DNA of 8,710 bases from contig CANHNT010000070.1 of assembly GCA_947461985.1 (NCBI GenBank), positions 1-8,710 of the forward strand, given 5' to 3'. Both the position numbers and the translations under genes were made by a program. Below, piece after piece: positions 1 to 6,573 of the stretch (position 1 is its first letter; every line of letters begins with the position of its first letter). This DNA is from Bacteroidota bacterium. GTDB lineage: Bacteria; Bacteroidota; Bacteroidia; Chitinophagales; Chitinophagaceae. The notes beneath the pieces are model-generated. The model saw only the letters and a program-made list of their open reading frames with translations. It did no database searches and had not been told where the DNA came from.

Positions 1-531
1 ATAATCATTACATCTTTAAGCACATTATTATTATTTAGTGCTGTATTATTTAATGCTTGCGAACCCGATGTATGCAAAAACGTAAGTTGTGCTTATGGAG
101 GTACTTGCAAAGACGGAAGCTGTTTGTGTCAAACTGGTTATGAAGGTGAACACTGTGAAACGGTTACCCGAGAAAAATTTAAAGGCATTTGGAATGTTAA
201 TGAAGATGGAACCATAACCCCTGTGGCGCAATATGCCATTAGTATCGAAAATGGAGACAAAATAAACGAAGTAAAAATCGTTAATTTTCAAAATAAATTT
301 ATAGAACCTGTAAAAGCGATTGCTTATAAAGATACCCTGACGGTTCCAATGCAAACTTTTTCAAACGGATATAAAGTAGAAGGCTGGGCAACTATAACAG
401 ATACCAACCCTTTGAATCAACACTATTTTCAACATGCTACAATGAGTTTTTATTACAAAGTAACTGACAACAATGGTTACATCAATGAATTTGGCACTGG
501 TTCAGCTTTGCCATCCTTGTGGAGTAAATAA
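1..531 (+). CDS. EGF-domain lipoprotein, 5' end cut off by window
   Basis: The frame is open from base 1, so the start codon lies outside the window; 176 residues are visible. They begin inside a signal peptide (leucine/isoleucine-rich core) that ends in a lipobox-like FNAC, with the lipidated Cys at visible residue 20. An EGF-like module follows directly, with six cysteines at residues 25, 30, 36, 41, 43 and 52 in the typical spacing, including GGTC and CxCxxGYxGxxC. The remaining roughly 120 residues start with KFKGIWNVNEDG and alternate as beta strands. This resembles the lipocalin-like C-terminal domain of many Bacteroidota surface lipoproteins, but that assignment is an inference. The protein is probably anchored in the outer membrane; its ligand is unknown. 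TTG at 124 opens a shorter reading frame but would remove both lipobox and EGF module, so it is not the start. A strong terminator follows 20 bases after the stop. Confidence 0.85.
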   Translation: MIITSLSTLLLFSAVLFNACEPDVCKNVSCAYGGTCKDGSCLCQTGYEGEHCETVTREKFKGIWNVNEDGTITPVAQYAISIENGDKINEVKIVNFQNKFIEPVKAIAYKDTLTVPMQTFSNGYKVEGWATITDTNPLNQHYFQHATMSFYYKVTDNNGYINEFGTGSALPSLWSK

Positions 532-550
532 TTATCTATAAAATACTTAA

Positions 551-584
551 AAAATCCTTGCCCATAAAAGCAAGGATTTTTTTA
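551..584 (+). terminator. Intrinsic terminator of the lipoprotein gene
   Basis: A perfect 11-base-pair stem (551-561 with 570-580) and an 8-base loop are followed by a T run, 20 bases after the lipoprotein stop. A small inverted repeat, TTTCCTA/TAGGAAA (585-591 with 594-600), lies directly downstream. The A run on the left arm would also let the hairpin work on the opposite strand, though no minus-strand gene needs it. Confidence 0.85.
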
Positions 585-681
585 TTTCCTATTTAGGAAA
601 AATAGTAATCTTTATCAATATCCTATTCACAAAAAAACACCTATTTATGAATTATAATTTTCGCGCTTAATAACTACGATT

Positions 682-693
682 TACCTTTACACA
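682..693 (+). promoter_or_regulatory. Probable -7 promoter element abutting the DAHP synthase start
   Basis: TACCTTTA at 682-689 matches seven of the eight positions of the Bacteroidota -7 consensus TAnnTTTG, with A for the final G. It ends only four bases before ATG 694. If transcription starts the usual few bases downstream, the transcript would have almost no leader. A T-rich stretch ending near 661 could serve as the -33 element but is weak. The same arrangement occurs in front of the GH92 gene. Confidence 0.5.
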
Positions 694-1740
694 ATGAATA
701 TTTTTTCTCAATCAAAACCATTTATTATTGCCGGACCTTGTGCTGCTGAAGATGAACAACAAATGCAAAGCATTGCACATTCTTTTAAAGATTCTTCAAT
801 AAATATGATTAGAGCAGGTGTTTGGAAACCCCGATCTAAACCTGGTTTTTTTGAAGGAAGAGGAGAAATTGCATTAAAATGGTTGCAAACGGTGAAAGAA
901 GTTTCAGGCAAACAGGTATGCACTGAAATAGCCACTCCAGAACAAATTGAGTTAGCGCTGAAATATAATTTAGATGCTGTTTGGATAGGTGCAAGAACCA
1001 CCGTAAACCCTTTCGTGGTGCAAGAACTAGCAGATGCTTTAAAAGGCTGTAAAATAGCTGTTTTGGTTAAAAATCCAATAAATCCAGATATTGAACTTTG
1101 GAGTGGTGCAGTAGAGCGAATTCAAAAAGCTGGCATTGAAAACATTGCAGCCATTCACAGAGGATTTTCATCCTACGACTCCACCTCAAAATATAGAAAC
1201 AAACCAAATTGGGCGATTCCGATTGAACTAAAACGCAGGTATAAAGAACTCCCTATATTTTGCGATGCTAGTCATATTTGCGGCAATATTGAACTGATTC
1301 CGAGCATTTCTCAACGAGCTTTAGATTTAGATTTTGATGGGTTGATGTTAGAAACGCATCCCAATCCTGCAGCAGCATTGAGTGATGCAAAGCAACAACT
1401 AACGCCCACTGCCCTATTTGATTTAATTTCGAAATTAATCATTCGTGAGCCAATAGACGGATCTACACAGGATGAAATAGAACACATCAGACAAATCATA
1501 GACTCTTTAGATGCCGAAGTTGTAGATTTAATTGGTAAACGAATGGATATCGTAAAATCATTGGCTATTTTAAAAAACAAAAATAACATGCCAATTTATC
1601 AGGTGGATAGATGGTGTGAAATTATTGAATCGAGAACAAATTGGGGCAAAAAAAATGATTTAGATGCTGAATTTTTATTGAAGTTATTTGAATTAATTCA
1701 TGATAAATCCATCAAAACCCAAATACAAATCAAAAATTAA
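694..1740 (+). CDS. Bifunctional DAHP synthase / chorismate mutase (type II)
   Basis: The N-terminal part (about residues 8-250) is a type I-beta DAHP synthase, which condenses phosphoenolpyruvate with erythrose 4-phosphate as the first step of the shikimate pathway. Family motifs visible are FIIAGPCAAE (10-19), RAGVWKPRSKPGFFEGRG, GARTTVNP, VKNPINPDIELW, AIHRGFSSYD, FCDASHICGN and LETHPNPAAALSDA; they include the Cys, His, Glu and Asp positions used for metal binding. From about residue 255 to the end there is an all-helical AroQ-type chorismate mutase domain (RQIIDSLDAEVVDLIGKRM onward), which converts chorismate to prephenate. The mutase at the C-terminus is the arrangement known from Bacteroidota, opposite to the Bacillus enzyme. 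The mutase may also provide feedback control, as in related fusions. ATG 694 is the only plausible start because a stop lies in frame at 655. The gene stands alone here, without other aromatic pathway genes. Cytoplasmic. Confidence 0.93.
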   Translation: MNIFSQSKPFIIAGPCAAEDEQQMQSIAHSFKDSSINMIRAGVWKPRSKPGFFEGRGEIALKWLQTVKEVSGKQVCTEIATPEQIELALKYNLDAVWIGARTTVNPFVVQELADALKGCKIAVLVKNPINPDIELWSGAVERIQKAGIENIAAIHRGFSSYDSTSKYRNKPNWAIPIELKRRYKELPIFCDASHICGNIELIPSISQRALDLDFDGLMLETHPNPAAALSDAKQQLTPTALFDLISKLIIREPIDGSTQDEIEHIRQIIDSLDAEVVDLIGKRMDIVKSLAILKNKNNMPIYQVDRWCEIIESRTNWGKKNDLDAEFLLKLFELIHDKSIKTQIQIKN

Positions 1741-1784
1741 TGCCGCTAGTTGTTTAAAATCATGGATGTTCTTTAATATTGAAT

Positions 1785-1792
1785 TATATTTG
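1785..1792 (+). promoter_or_regulatory. Candidate -7 promoter element for the methyltransferase
   Basis: TATATTTG is an exact match to the Bacteroidota -7 consensus TAnnTTTG. It lies 38 bases before TTG 1831 and 68 before ATG 1861, which would give a leader of about 30 or 60 bases. No good -33 TTTG is visible at the expected distance. An exact match to this short motif in AT-rich DNA is only moderate evidence. Confidence 0.45.
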
Positions 1793-1830
1793 ATTTTTGA
1801 CAAAAAAATTTCATCATTAAAAATTAAGCT

Positions 1831-2628
1831 TTGGCATTAGAACATCATAGTAATCATAAAATGCGTTTTGACCAACAAGTTGACAACTCACTAAATTATG
1901 TATTACCTTTTATAGAAAATACATTGGCCATAAAATCTGGAACCAAAATTCTTGAAATTGGATGTGGCGAAGGAGGTGTTTTAAAACCTTTTATTGATAG
2001 GGATTGTGAGTGCCTAGGGGTTGACTTAGATAAAATCAGGATTGATTTAGCACACAATTTCTTACAAGATGAGATTGCTACAAATAAAGCTAATTTCCTT
2101 TTGAAAAATGTGTATGACGATGATTTTCAAACTAAGTACAAAAACTATTTTGATTTGATCATTTTAAAAGACGTGATTGAACATATCCCTAACCAAAATG
2201 ATTTTATTCCTTTCCTAAAAAATTTATTGAAGGAAAATGGACAAATATTTTTTGGATTTCCCCCTTGGTATATGCCTTTTGGAGGACATCAGCAAGTTGC
2301 ACATAAAAAATGGACCTCAAAATTGCCCTATTATCATATTTTACCAATGCCAATTTACAAAGCAATTTTAAAACTAGCTGGAGAAAATGAAGATAAAATT
2401 ACTGAATTAGTTGAAATAAAAGAATGCGGTATCACAATAGAAAGATTTGAACGTATAGCCAAAGCTTCTGGATTCAATATCATAAATAAACAATGGTTTC
2501 TGATAAATCCTATCTATAAATTTAAATTTGGATTAAACCCAAGAAAACAATTCTGGCTTTTTGGAGCAATCCCTTTTGTTCGCAATTTTTTGACCACTTG
2601 TGCTTATTACACGATTCAAAAACATTAA
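1831..2628 (+). CDS. Class I SAM-dependent methyltransferase
   Basis: A 265-residue cytosolic protein with the Rossmann-fold methyltransferase signature. Motif I, ILEIGCGEGG, is at residues 40-49 and binds the SAM methionine/ribose part; GVDLD at 63-67 ends the second strand with its acidic residue; FDLIILKDVIEHIP spans 107-120 (motif IV region). The C-terminal third (FGFPPWYMPFGGHQQ, then LPYYHILPMP) is aromatic and proline-rich, as in methyltransferases acting on lipid, quinone or sugar substrates, but the substrate cannot be named. The start is uncertain. TTG 1831 is the first possible start after the in-frame stop at 1825. ATG 1861, preceded by an A-rich stretch, would give 255 residues and keep every motif. 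I kept the longer form because the EHHSN..KMRF segment looks like conserved coding sequence. No terminator is visible after the preceding gene, so partial read-through from it is possible. Confidence 0.85.
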   Translation: MALEHHSNHKMRFDQQVDNSLNYVLPFIENTLAIKSGTKILEIGCGEGGVLKPFIDRDCECLGVDLDKIRIDLAHNFLQDEIATNKANFLLKNVYDDDFQTKYKNYFDLIILKDVIEHIPNQNDFIPFLKNLLKENGQIFFGFPPWYMPFGGHQQVAHKKWTSKLPYYHILPMPIYKAILKLAGENEDKITELVEIKECGITIERFERIAKASGFNIINKQWFLINPIYKFKFGLNPRKQFWLFGAIPFVRNFLTTCAYYTIQKH

Positions 2629-2640
2629 CAATAACACTAC

Positions 2641-2658
2641 AAAGTAAATCTTTACTTT
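2641..2658. promoter_or_regulatory. Perfect inverted repeat upstream of lolA, possible operator
   Basis: AAAGTAAA (2641-2648) and TTTACTTT (2651-2658) are exact reverse complements separated by two bases. The site lies 12 bases after the methyltransferase stop and 73 bases before the lolA start, upstream of the candidate -7 element. There is no GC core and no T run after it, so it is unlikely to be an intrinsic terminator. Binding by a dimeric regulator is possible but speculative. Confidence 0.3.
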
Positions 2659-2683
2659 CACATAGATTTCACATTTCTTTTAT

Positions 2684-2691
2684 AATCTTTG
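2684..2691 (+). promoter_or_regulatory. Candidate -7 promoter element for lolA
   Basis: AATCTTTG matches TAnnTTTG at all fixed positions except the first. It ends 39 bases before ATG 2731, predicting a leader of about 30-35 bases that is A-rich close to the start codon, as is common in Bacteroidota. No clear -33 element is seen. Confidence 0.4.
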
Positions 2692-2730
2692 TGCATTATT
2701 AAAAGTCTATTAAATACATAAAAAATATTC

Positions 2731-3372
2731 ATGAAACATATATTCATTACAGCAAGTTTACTATTTATTACTATTTTATCAAATGCTCAAGGCGACGCTA
2801 AAGCAAAAGCTATTTTAGACAAAGTAAGTGCCAATGTAAAATCGTTGAAAGCATTAAAAGCAAACTTCTCCATCACAATAACAGGTGCTAAAACAAAACC
2901 TCAAACAAAAAGTGGAACGGTGAACATGAAAGGCAATAAATATTTCATCACACTTTCTGGTCAAGAAATTTATTGCGACACAAAAACTATTTGGACCTAC
3001 ATGAAAGAAAGCAATGAAGTTCAAATAAATAGTTTTGATCCAAATGAAAATACATTTACTCCATCCAAATTATTTACCAATTTTTACGATAAAGAATATA
3101 CCTATAAATATGCAAACTCATCAACATTGGGTGGTAAAAAAGTAGATGTAATTTTATTAACTCCAACCAATAAAGCAAAGCAATATTCTAAAATAGAATT
3201 AATGATAGACCAAGCAAAAAGTGTTGTTGCAGGTGGTAAAATGTATGAAAAAAATGGCAATGTGTACTCATATACAGTGAGTGGATATTCTCCAAATCCT
3301 ATATTAGCAGACAATCTATTTATTTATGATGCTAAAAAACATCCTAAAGCAGAAGTGGTAGATTTACGATAA
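2731..3372 (+). CDS. lolA: LolA-like periplasmic lipoprotein carrier
   Basis: This 213-residue protein starts with a clean Sec signal peptide (MKHIFITASLLFITILSNA, predicted cut after Ala19, before Gln20). The mature part has the LolA/LolB-type pattern: an N-terminal helix (AKAILDKVSANVKSLKALKANF), then successive beta strands including GTVNMKGNKYFITLSGQEIYCDTKTIWTY, and a long central segment around the SKLFTNFYDKEYTYKY stretch. The C-terminal strands carry the typical NLFIYDAKKHPKAEVVDLR ending. LolA receives lipoproteins from the LolCDE transporter at the inner membrane and carries them across the periplasm to the outer membrane. Family assignment rests on fold pattern and Bacteroidota LolA features. 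A paralogous LolA-like role in exporting other hydrophobic molecules cannot be excluded. The gene converges on the GH92 gene and ends before a shared hairpin. Confidence 0.85.
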   Translation: MKHIFITASLLFITILSNAQGDAKAKAILDKVSANVKSLKALKANFSITITGAKTKPQTKSGTVNMKGNKYFITLSGQEIYCDTKTIWTYMKESNEVQINSFDPNENTFTPSKLFTNFYDKEYTYKYANSSTLGGKKVDVILLTPTNKAKQYSKIELMIDQAKSVVAGGKMYEKNGNVYSYTVSGYSPNPILADNLFIYDAKKHPKAEVVDLR

Positions 3373-3382
3373 TTTCAAATTG

Positions 3383-3410
3383 ATGTCTGATGTTCTATGT
3401 CAGATGCTAG
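3383..3410. repeat. Heptad repeat array 1 (ATGTCAG family), intergenic
   Basis: Four consecutive 7-base units can be read: ATGTCTG, ATGTTCT, ATGTCAG, ATGCTAG. They fit the consensus ATGTCAG with two, three, zero and two or three differences respectively. The array lies between the lolA stop and the bidirectional terminator. It has the same orientation as the three arrays inside the neighbouring GH92 gene and is the most degenerate of the four along with array 4. Confidence 0.55.
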
Positions 3411-3415
3411 GAAAT

Positions 3416-3464
3416 GTAAAAAGAAAAAAGTCAGATTCAAATGAGTCTGACTTTTTTCTTTTTT
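3416..3464. terminator. Bidirectional terminator between lolA and the GH92 gene
   Basis: The core stem pairs GTCAGA (3430-3435) with TCTGAC (3446-3451), flanked outward by an A run on the left and a T run on the right that also pair (AAGAAAAAA with TTTTTTCTT). The near-symmetry continues to about 24 bases per arm with one G-T wobble. Read on the + strand it ends lolA; read on the - strand it ends GH92. The distance is about 60 bases after the lolA stop and about 30 after the GH92 stop, which suits both. Confidence 0.85.
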
Positions 3465-3492
3465 ACTATCTACGAAATACGTTCTACAATAT

Positions 3493-6400
3493 TTACTCTA
3501 CAATAAACTCATCTATAAAAATAAAGGTTGGAAAGCCTCTTCCTTCGTGCCATTGAGGCATAGGACCAAAGTTTTGTGCAATCATTTTAATGAAACGAGA
3601 TGTCGGTTGTCGGTTGTCGGTTGTCAGGCTTTTCAGTTTGAAATCTGTAGCTTGAAACATCGAAATACTCACCTCGTTTGCATGATCCGATTTGTTGGTA
3701 GGAATGGTTTCTACTAAGGTCCAATTTGTAGAATCATTACTTACATAAAACGAAACGGCTTTAGGATAAAAAATCCAAGCGTTTTGATCTTCTAAAAAGT
3801 TAGCTGCTATTTTTTTAATGGCTGTTGGTTTATCCAAAGCCATGATCACTTCTATATCTTCGCCTTGATAACCTTGCCAATCGCCTGCTCTCCAATTCAA
3901 TTTTCCATAAATGCCGTCCATTAAGCCTTCTGCTCCTCCTGCATGATACGATGGATTGTATTGATTGTGCAAAATAATTTTTCTATCTGTTGGAAGCTTT
4001 GTGAAAGAGGAATATTGTACTTGCTTTTTATTATTTTCGTTATAAAAAACGATTTCTGTATTTTGTTTTATATAAAAGGGATTTTTATATTTTGTAAAGG
4101 GATTTTTATTGACAGAGTACAAAATAGCAGTTTCTTTACCATTAAATATATCAGGCTTCGTATTTGAATTTATTTCAATTTTCAAAGAGTCTTTAAAGAT
4201 CCTTGTTCCATTAATAATAAAAGGAACTGTAGGATTTTTTAATGGCAAATATGGGATATTTGCAACAGAGTTATTGAAATTTATTGGATTAAAAATGTGT
4301 TGTTTATTATAGATTAGTTCAAAGTGATTTATTTTTAACTGATTATTTATTGCATAAATTTTATTTTCTCGTTTTGATTTTTTAATAAATTTTATAGTGT
4401 TATTAATTTTAAATTCATCAAAAATAGGTTCAGTAATATCATAAGTGTTTTTACCTGGGCAAGTTGCATATAAACCTAATGAACTCATAACGTACCATGC
4501 ACTCATTTGCCCACAATCTTCATTGCCAATTAAACCATCGGGATTGTTAGTATAAAAACTATCTAAAATAAATTTGGTTAATTGTTGTGTTTTAAAAGGA
4601 TTATCTGCATGAGTATATAAATAGACTAATTGATGGCTTGGTTCATTTCCATGAGCATATTGTCCTATCAATCCAGTAATATCAGCTTGTTCACGACCTT
4701 CTGTTTTTTCTTTTGCAGCAAATAAATCATCTAATTTTTGTTCAAATTTTTCTTTACCTCCATGCAAATGAATTAAAGCATTTATATCATGAGGAACATA
4801 AAAACTATACTGCCAACTATTCGCTTCTGTGTAATTATTATCTACGGTGTAAGGAGAAAATGGCTCATATAACGTTCCATTTTTTCTGGCTCTCATAAAA
4901 CCGGTGGTTGGGTCATACACATTCATCCAATGATGACTTCTGTTGGTATAATATTCAAAATCTTTTTTCTTCCCTAATGCATTTGCCATTTGTGCAATAC
5001 ACCAATCATCATAAGCATATTCTAACGTCTTACTCACACTTTCATGCGAATCGTCACTGCGAACATATCCATAACGATTGTAGCTTTCTAATGCATCAGC
5101 ATCTGCACATCGTTGCTTGGCAATATCCTTCATTTTGATGTCAGATGTCAGATGTCGGTTGTCGGCATTTTTGACATTGCTTACTGCTAACTGCGAATTG
5201 CCTATTATATAATCGCTTTCTTGTGTGGCAATATCCTTCATCGCTTCAAAGGCTTTATTGACATCATAGTCTCTTATCCCTTTATTATAAGCATCCCAAA
5301 TAACACTCACAACATGGTACCCAATCATGCAATTGGTTTCGTTGCTACTGAGTTCCCAAATGGGTAAACGACCACCTTGTTCATATTGTTTGATGAAGGT
5401 ATTGATAAAATCGTTCGTTCTTTTTTTATCAATGATGGTCAATAATGGATGTAAAGCTCTGTAAGTATCCCACAAACTAAAAACGGTGTAGTAATTAAAC
5501 TTCCCTTCGGTATTATGTATTTTGTCATCTCGTCCTCTGTATCGTCCATCTACATCATTATAGATTGATGGATGAATCATGCAATGGTATAATGCAGTGT
5601 AAAAGATGACTAATTTTTCTTGAGAAGTTGAGCTATTTTCTGATTGAGAAATTTGAATTTTAGATAATTCTTTATTCCATTCTTGCTCACATGATTTTCG
5701 ATACCAATCAAAATCCCAATTATCTTTTGGCATTTCCTTTGCCAAATTTAAATGAGCGCCTTCTTCATCAACCCCACTTATTGCTACTTTTACTTCTACA
5801 TTCGGATTCTTAATGACTGTTTTCTCTTTTTCAAATTTAATAATGCATTGATGCGATTTATCTAATTGAATGGCTGTTGTGTTTGTTCCTTTTTTAACAG
5901 GTTCATAAATTATATTTTCAATTTTTTTAGAAAACTTGATTTCAAAAAAAACTTTTTGATTTTTTGCCCATGCTTTTGAAAAACGATATCCTTTAATTGT
6001 ATACTCATCTATTTGCACCATTCTACTATCTAACACTTCATCTCTGTGTTTTAAATCTAATACTACATATTGTTCAGCATTTATGGGGTATTTATATCTA
6101 TGGTAACCACCATGCAACGTGCTTGTCAGTTCAACTTTCACTTGTGGGTCATCTAAAAAAACTTCATAATAGCCAGCATGTGCTTTTTCTCTCGTATGTG
6201 AAAATTTTGAGGCATATTGGTAGTTATCTAATTTCATTTCTTTGGTAACTGGCATTAATAAAATATCTCCATAATCGCTGCAACCAGTTCCACTTAAATG
6301 AGTATGACTAAAGCCATAAATAACAGAATCTGAATAATGATACCCACTGCATCCATCCCAACCTTCTAAACGAGTATCGGGACCAACTTGACTAGCACCA

Positions 6401-6573
6401 AATGGCATGGTGGGTCCAGGGAACGTATGTCCGTGACCACCTGTGCCGATGAAGGGATTTACGAGCGATGTCAGCTGTCCGATGGCAGATGTTTGGCTAG
6501 GGGTCGTTTTTTGCTTTTGTGCAAATGAATTAGATGCAATAAAAAGAATACAGAAAATAAATAGTTTCTTCAT
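3493..6573 (-). CDS. Secreted GH92 alpha-mannosidase with discoidin-like C-terminus
   Basis: With start at ATG 6573 the protein has 1026 residues. A signal peptide (MKKLFIFCILFIASNSFA, cut before Gln19) predicts export. GTG 6609 would add 12 residues that hide this signal, so it was rejected. The mature enzyme starts near LVNPFIGTGGHGHTFPGP, the usual GH92 beginning, followed by the beta-sandwich domain and the helical catalytic domain. Landmarks are DVDGRYRG, SLWDTYRALHPL, ESVSKTLEYAYDDWCIAQ, YTEANSWQYSFYVPHD (Glu583, the likely general acid by family analogy), HGNEPSHQ and GNEDCGQMSAWY (Glu685/Asp686, near the expected base). GH92 enzymes are calcium-dependent exo-mannosidases, mostly alpha-1,2 or alpha-1,3 specific. 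Residues about 790-865 look like a CHB_HEX-type beta domain, and about 870-1026 like an F5/8C (discoidin) carbohydrate-binding domain (GDWQGYQGEDIE, FIFIDEFIVE). Three heptad-repeat segments are read in frame at residues 27-36, 458-487 and 983-992. Confidence 0.92.
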   Translation of the reverse strand: MKKLFIFCILFIASNSFAQKQKTTPSQTSAIGQLTSLVNPFIGTGGHGHTFPGPTMPFGASQVGPDTRLEGWDGCSGYHYSDSVIYGFSHTHLSGTGCSDYGDILLMPVTKEMKLDNYQYASKFSHTREKAHAGYYEVFLDDPQVKVELTSTLHGGYHRYKYPINAEQYVVLDLKHRDEVLDSRMVQIDEYTIKGYRFSKAWAKNQKVFFEIKFSKKIENIIYEPVKKGTNTTAIQLDKSHQCIIKFEKEKTVIKNPNVEVKVAISGVDEEGAHLNLAKEMPKDNWDFDWYRKSCEQEWNKELSKIQISQSENSSTSQEKLVIFYTALYHCMIHPSIYNDVDGRYRGRDDKIHNTEGKFNYYTVFSLWDTYRALHPLLTIIDKKRTNDFINTFIKQYEQGGRLPIWELSSNETNCMIGYHVVSVIWDAYNKGIRDYDVNKAFEAMKDIATQESDYIIGNSQLAVSNVKNADNRHLTSDIKMKDIAKQRCADADALESYNRYGYVRSDDSHESVSKTLEYAYDDWCIAQMANALGKKKDFEYYTNRSHHWMNVYDPTTGFMRARKNGTLYEPFSPYTVDNNYTEANSWQYSFYVPHDINALIHLHGGKEKFEQKLDDLFAAKEKTEGREQADITGLIGQYAHGNEPSHQLVYLYTHADNPFKTQQLTKFILDSFYTNNPDGLIGNEDCGQMSAWYVMSSLGLYATCPGKNTYDITEPIFDEFKINNTIKFIKKSKRENKIYAINNQLKINHFELIYNKQHIFNPINFNNSVANIPYLPLKNPTVPFIINGTRIFKDSLKIEINSNTKPDIFNGKETAILYSVNKNPFTKYKNPFYIKQNTEIVFYNENNKKQVQYSSFTKLPTDRKIILHNQYNPSYHAGGAEGLMDGIYGKLNWRAGDWQGYQGEDIEVIMALDKPTAIKKIAANFLEDQNAWIFYPKAVSFYVSNDSTNWTLVETIPTNKSDHANEVSISMFQATDFKLKSLTTDNRQPTSRFIKMIAQNFGPMPQWHEGRGFPTFIFIDEFIVE
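3600..3627. repeat. Heptad repeat array 2 (ATGTCAG family), in GH92 C-terminus
   Basis: Units are ATGTCGG, TTGTCGG, TTGTCGG and TTGTCAG, an almost perfect four-unit tandem on the + strand. On the coding strand it encodes LTTDNRQPTS (residues 983-992) between two strands of the discoidin-like domain, close to the conserved RFIKMIAQNFG segment. It probably forms a surface loop that tolerates the added residues. Confidence 0.85.
5138..5165. repeat. Heptad repeat array 3 (ATGTCAG family), in GH92 catalytic region
   Basis: Units ATGTCAG, ATGTCAG, ATGTCGG, TTGTCGG form a clear four-unit tandem. On the coding strand this is ADNRHLTSDI. It is the array closest to consensus and shows both the ATGTCAG and the TTGTCGG variants joined. 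Confidence 0.85.
5175..5202. repeat. Second heptad family (AAYTGCN), in GH92 insertion
   Basis: Four 7-base units, CATTGCT, TACTGCT, AACTGCG and AATTGCC, share the pattern AAYTGCN on the + strand. They encode GNSQLAVSN on the coding strand (around residues 458-467). This sequence differs from the ATGTCAG family but has the same 7-base period and lies nine bases away from array 3. Confidence 0.7.
6468..6495. repeat. Heptad repeat array 4 (degenerate), at GH92 mature N-terminus
   Basis: Units ATGTCAG, CTGTCCG, ATGGCAG and ATGTTTG give an eroded version of the ATGTCAG repeat. On the coding strand it encodes QTSAIGQLTS (residues 27-36), a linker between the signal peptide region and the first conserved GH92 strand (LVNPFIGTGG). 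A linker is a permissive place for extra residues. Confidence 0.6.

Larger units (their letters stand above)
5118..5241. repeat. Direct-repeat-flanked 108-base insertion-like block in GH92
   Basis: The 16-mer TGGCAATATCCTTCAT occurs at 5118-5133 and again at 5226-5241, exactly 108 bases (36 codons) apart. On the coding strand the copies encode MKDIATQ (445-451) and MKDIAKQ (481-487). Between them lie two different heptad arrays. From memory, family members go almost directly from this helix to the segment before GYVRSDDSHESVSKTLEY, so the 36 residues look like an insertion or internal duplication filled with repeat DNA. Confidence 0.65.

Noticed and set aside
708..1001. Minus-strand reading frame antisense to the DAHP synthase
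   Set aside because: It overlaps highly conserved DAHP synthase motifs on the other strand and shows no protein family features.
1741..1830. Operon of DAHP synthase and the methyltransferase
   Set aside because: The 90-base gap contains an exact TAnnTTTG and the functions are unrelated. Read-through is possible because no terminator is visible, but an operon is not supported.
4713..5138. Plus-strand reading frames within the GH92 gene
   Set aside because: They are antisense to conserved catalytic-domain sequence and rich in His, Tyr and Cys, as expected from reverse reading of this gene; no start signals or family motifs.
3383..6495. Heptad arrays considered as a CRISPR-like or mobile-element structure
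   Set aside because: Units are only seven bases with no spacers, there are no cas genes, transposase or long terminal inverted repeats, and most copies lie inside one coding gene.
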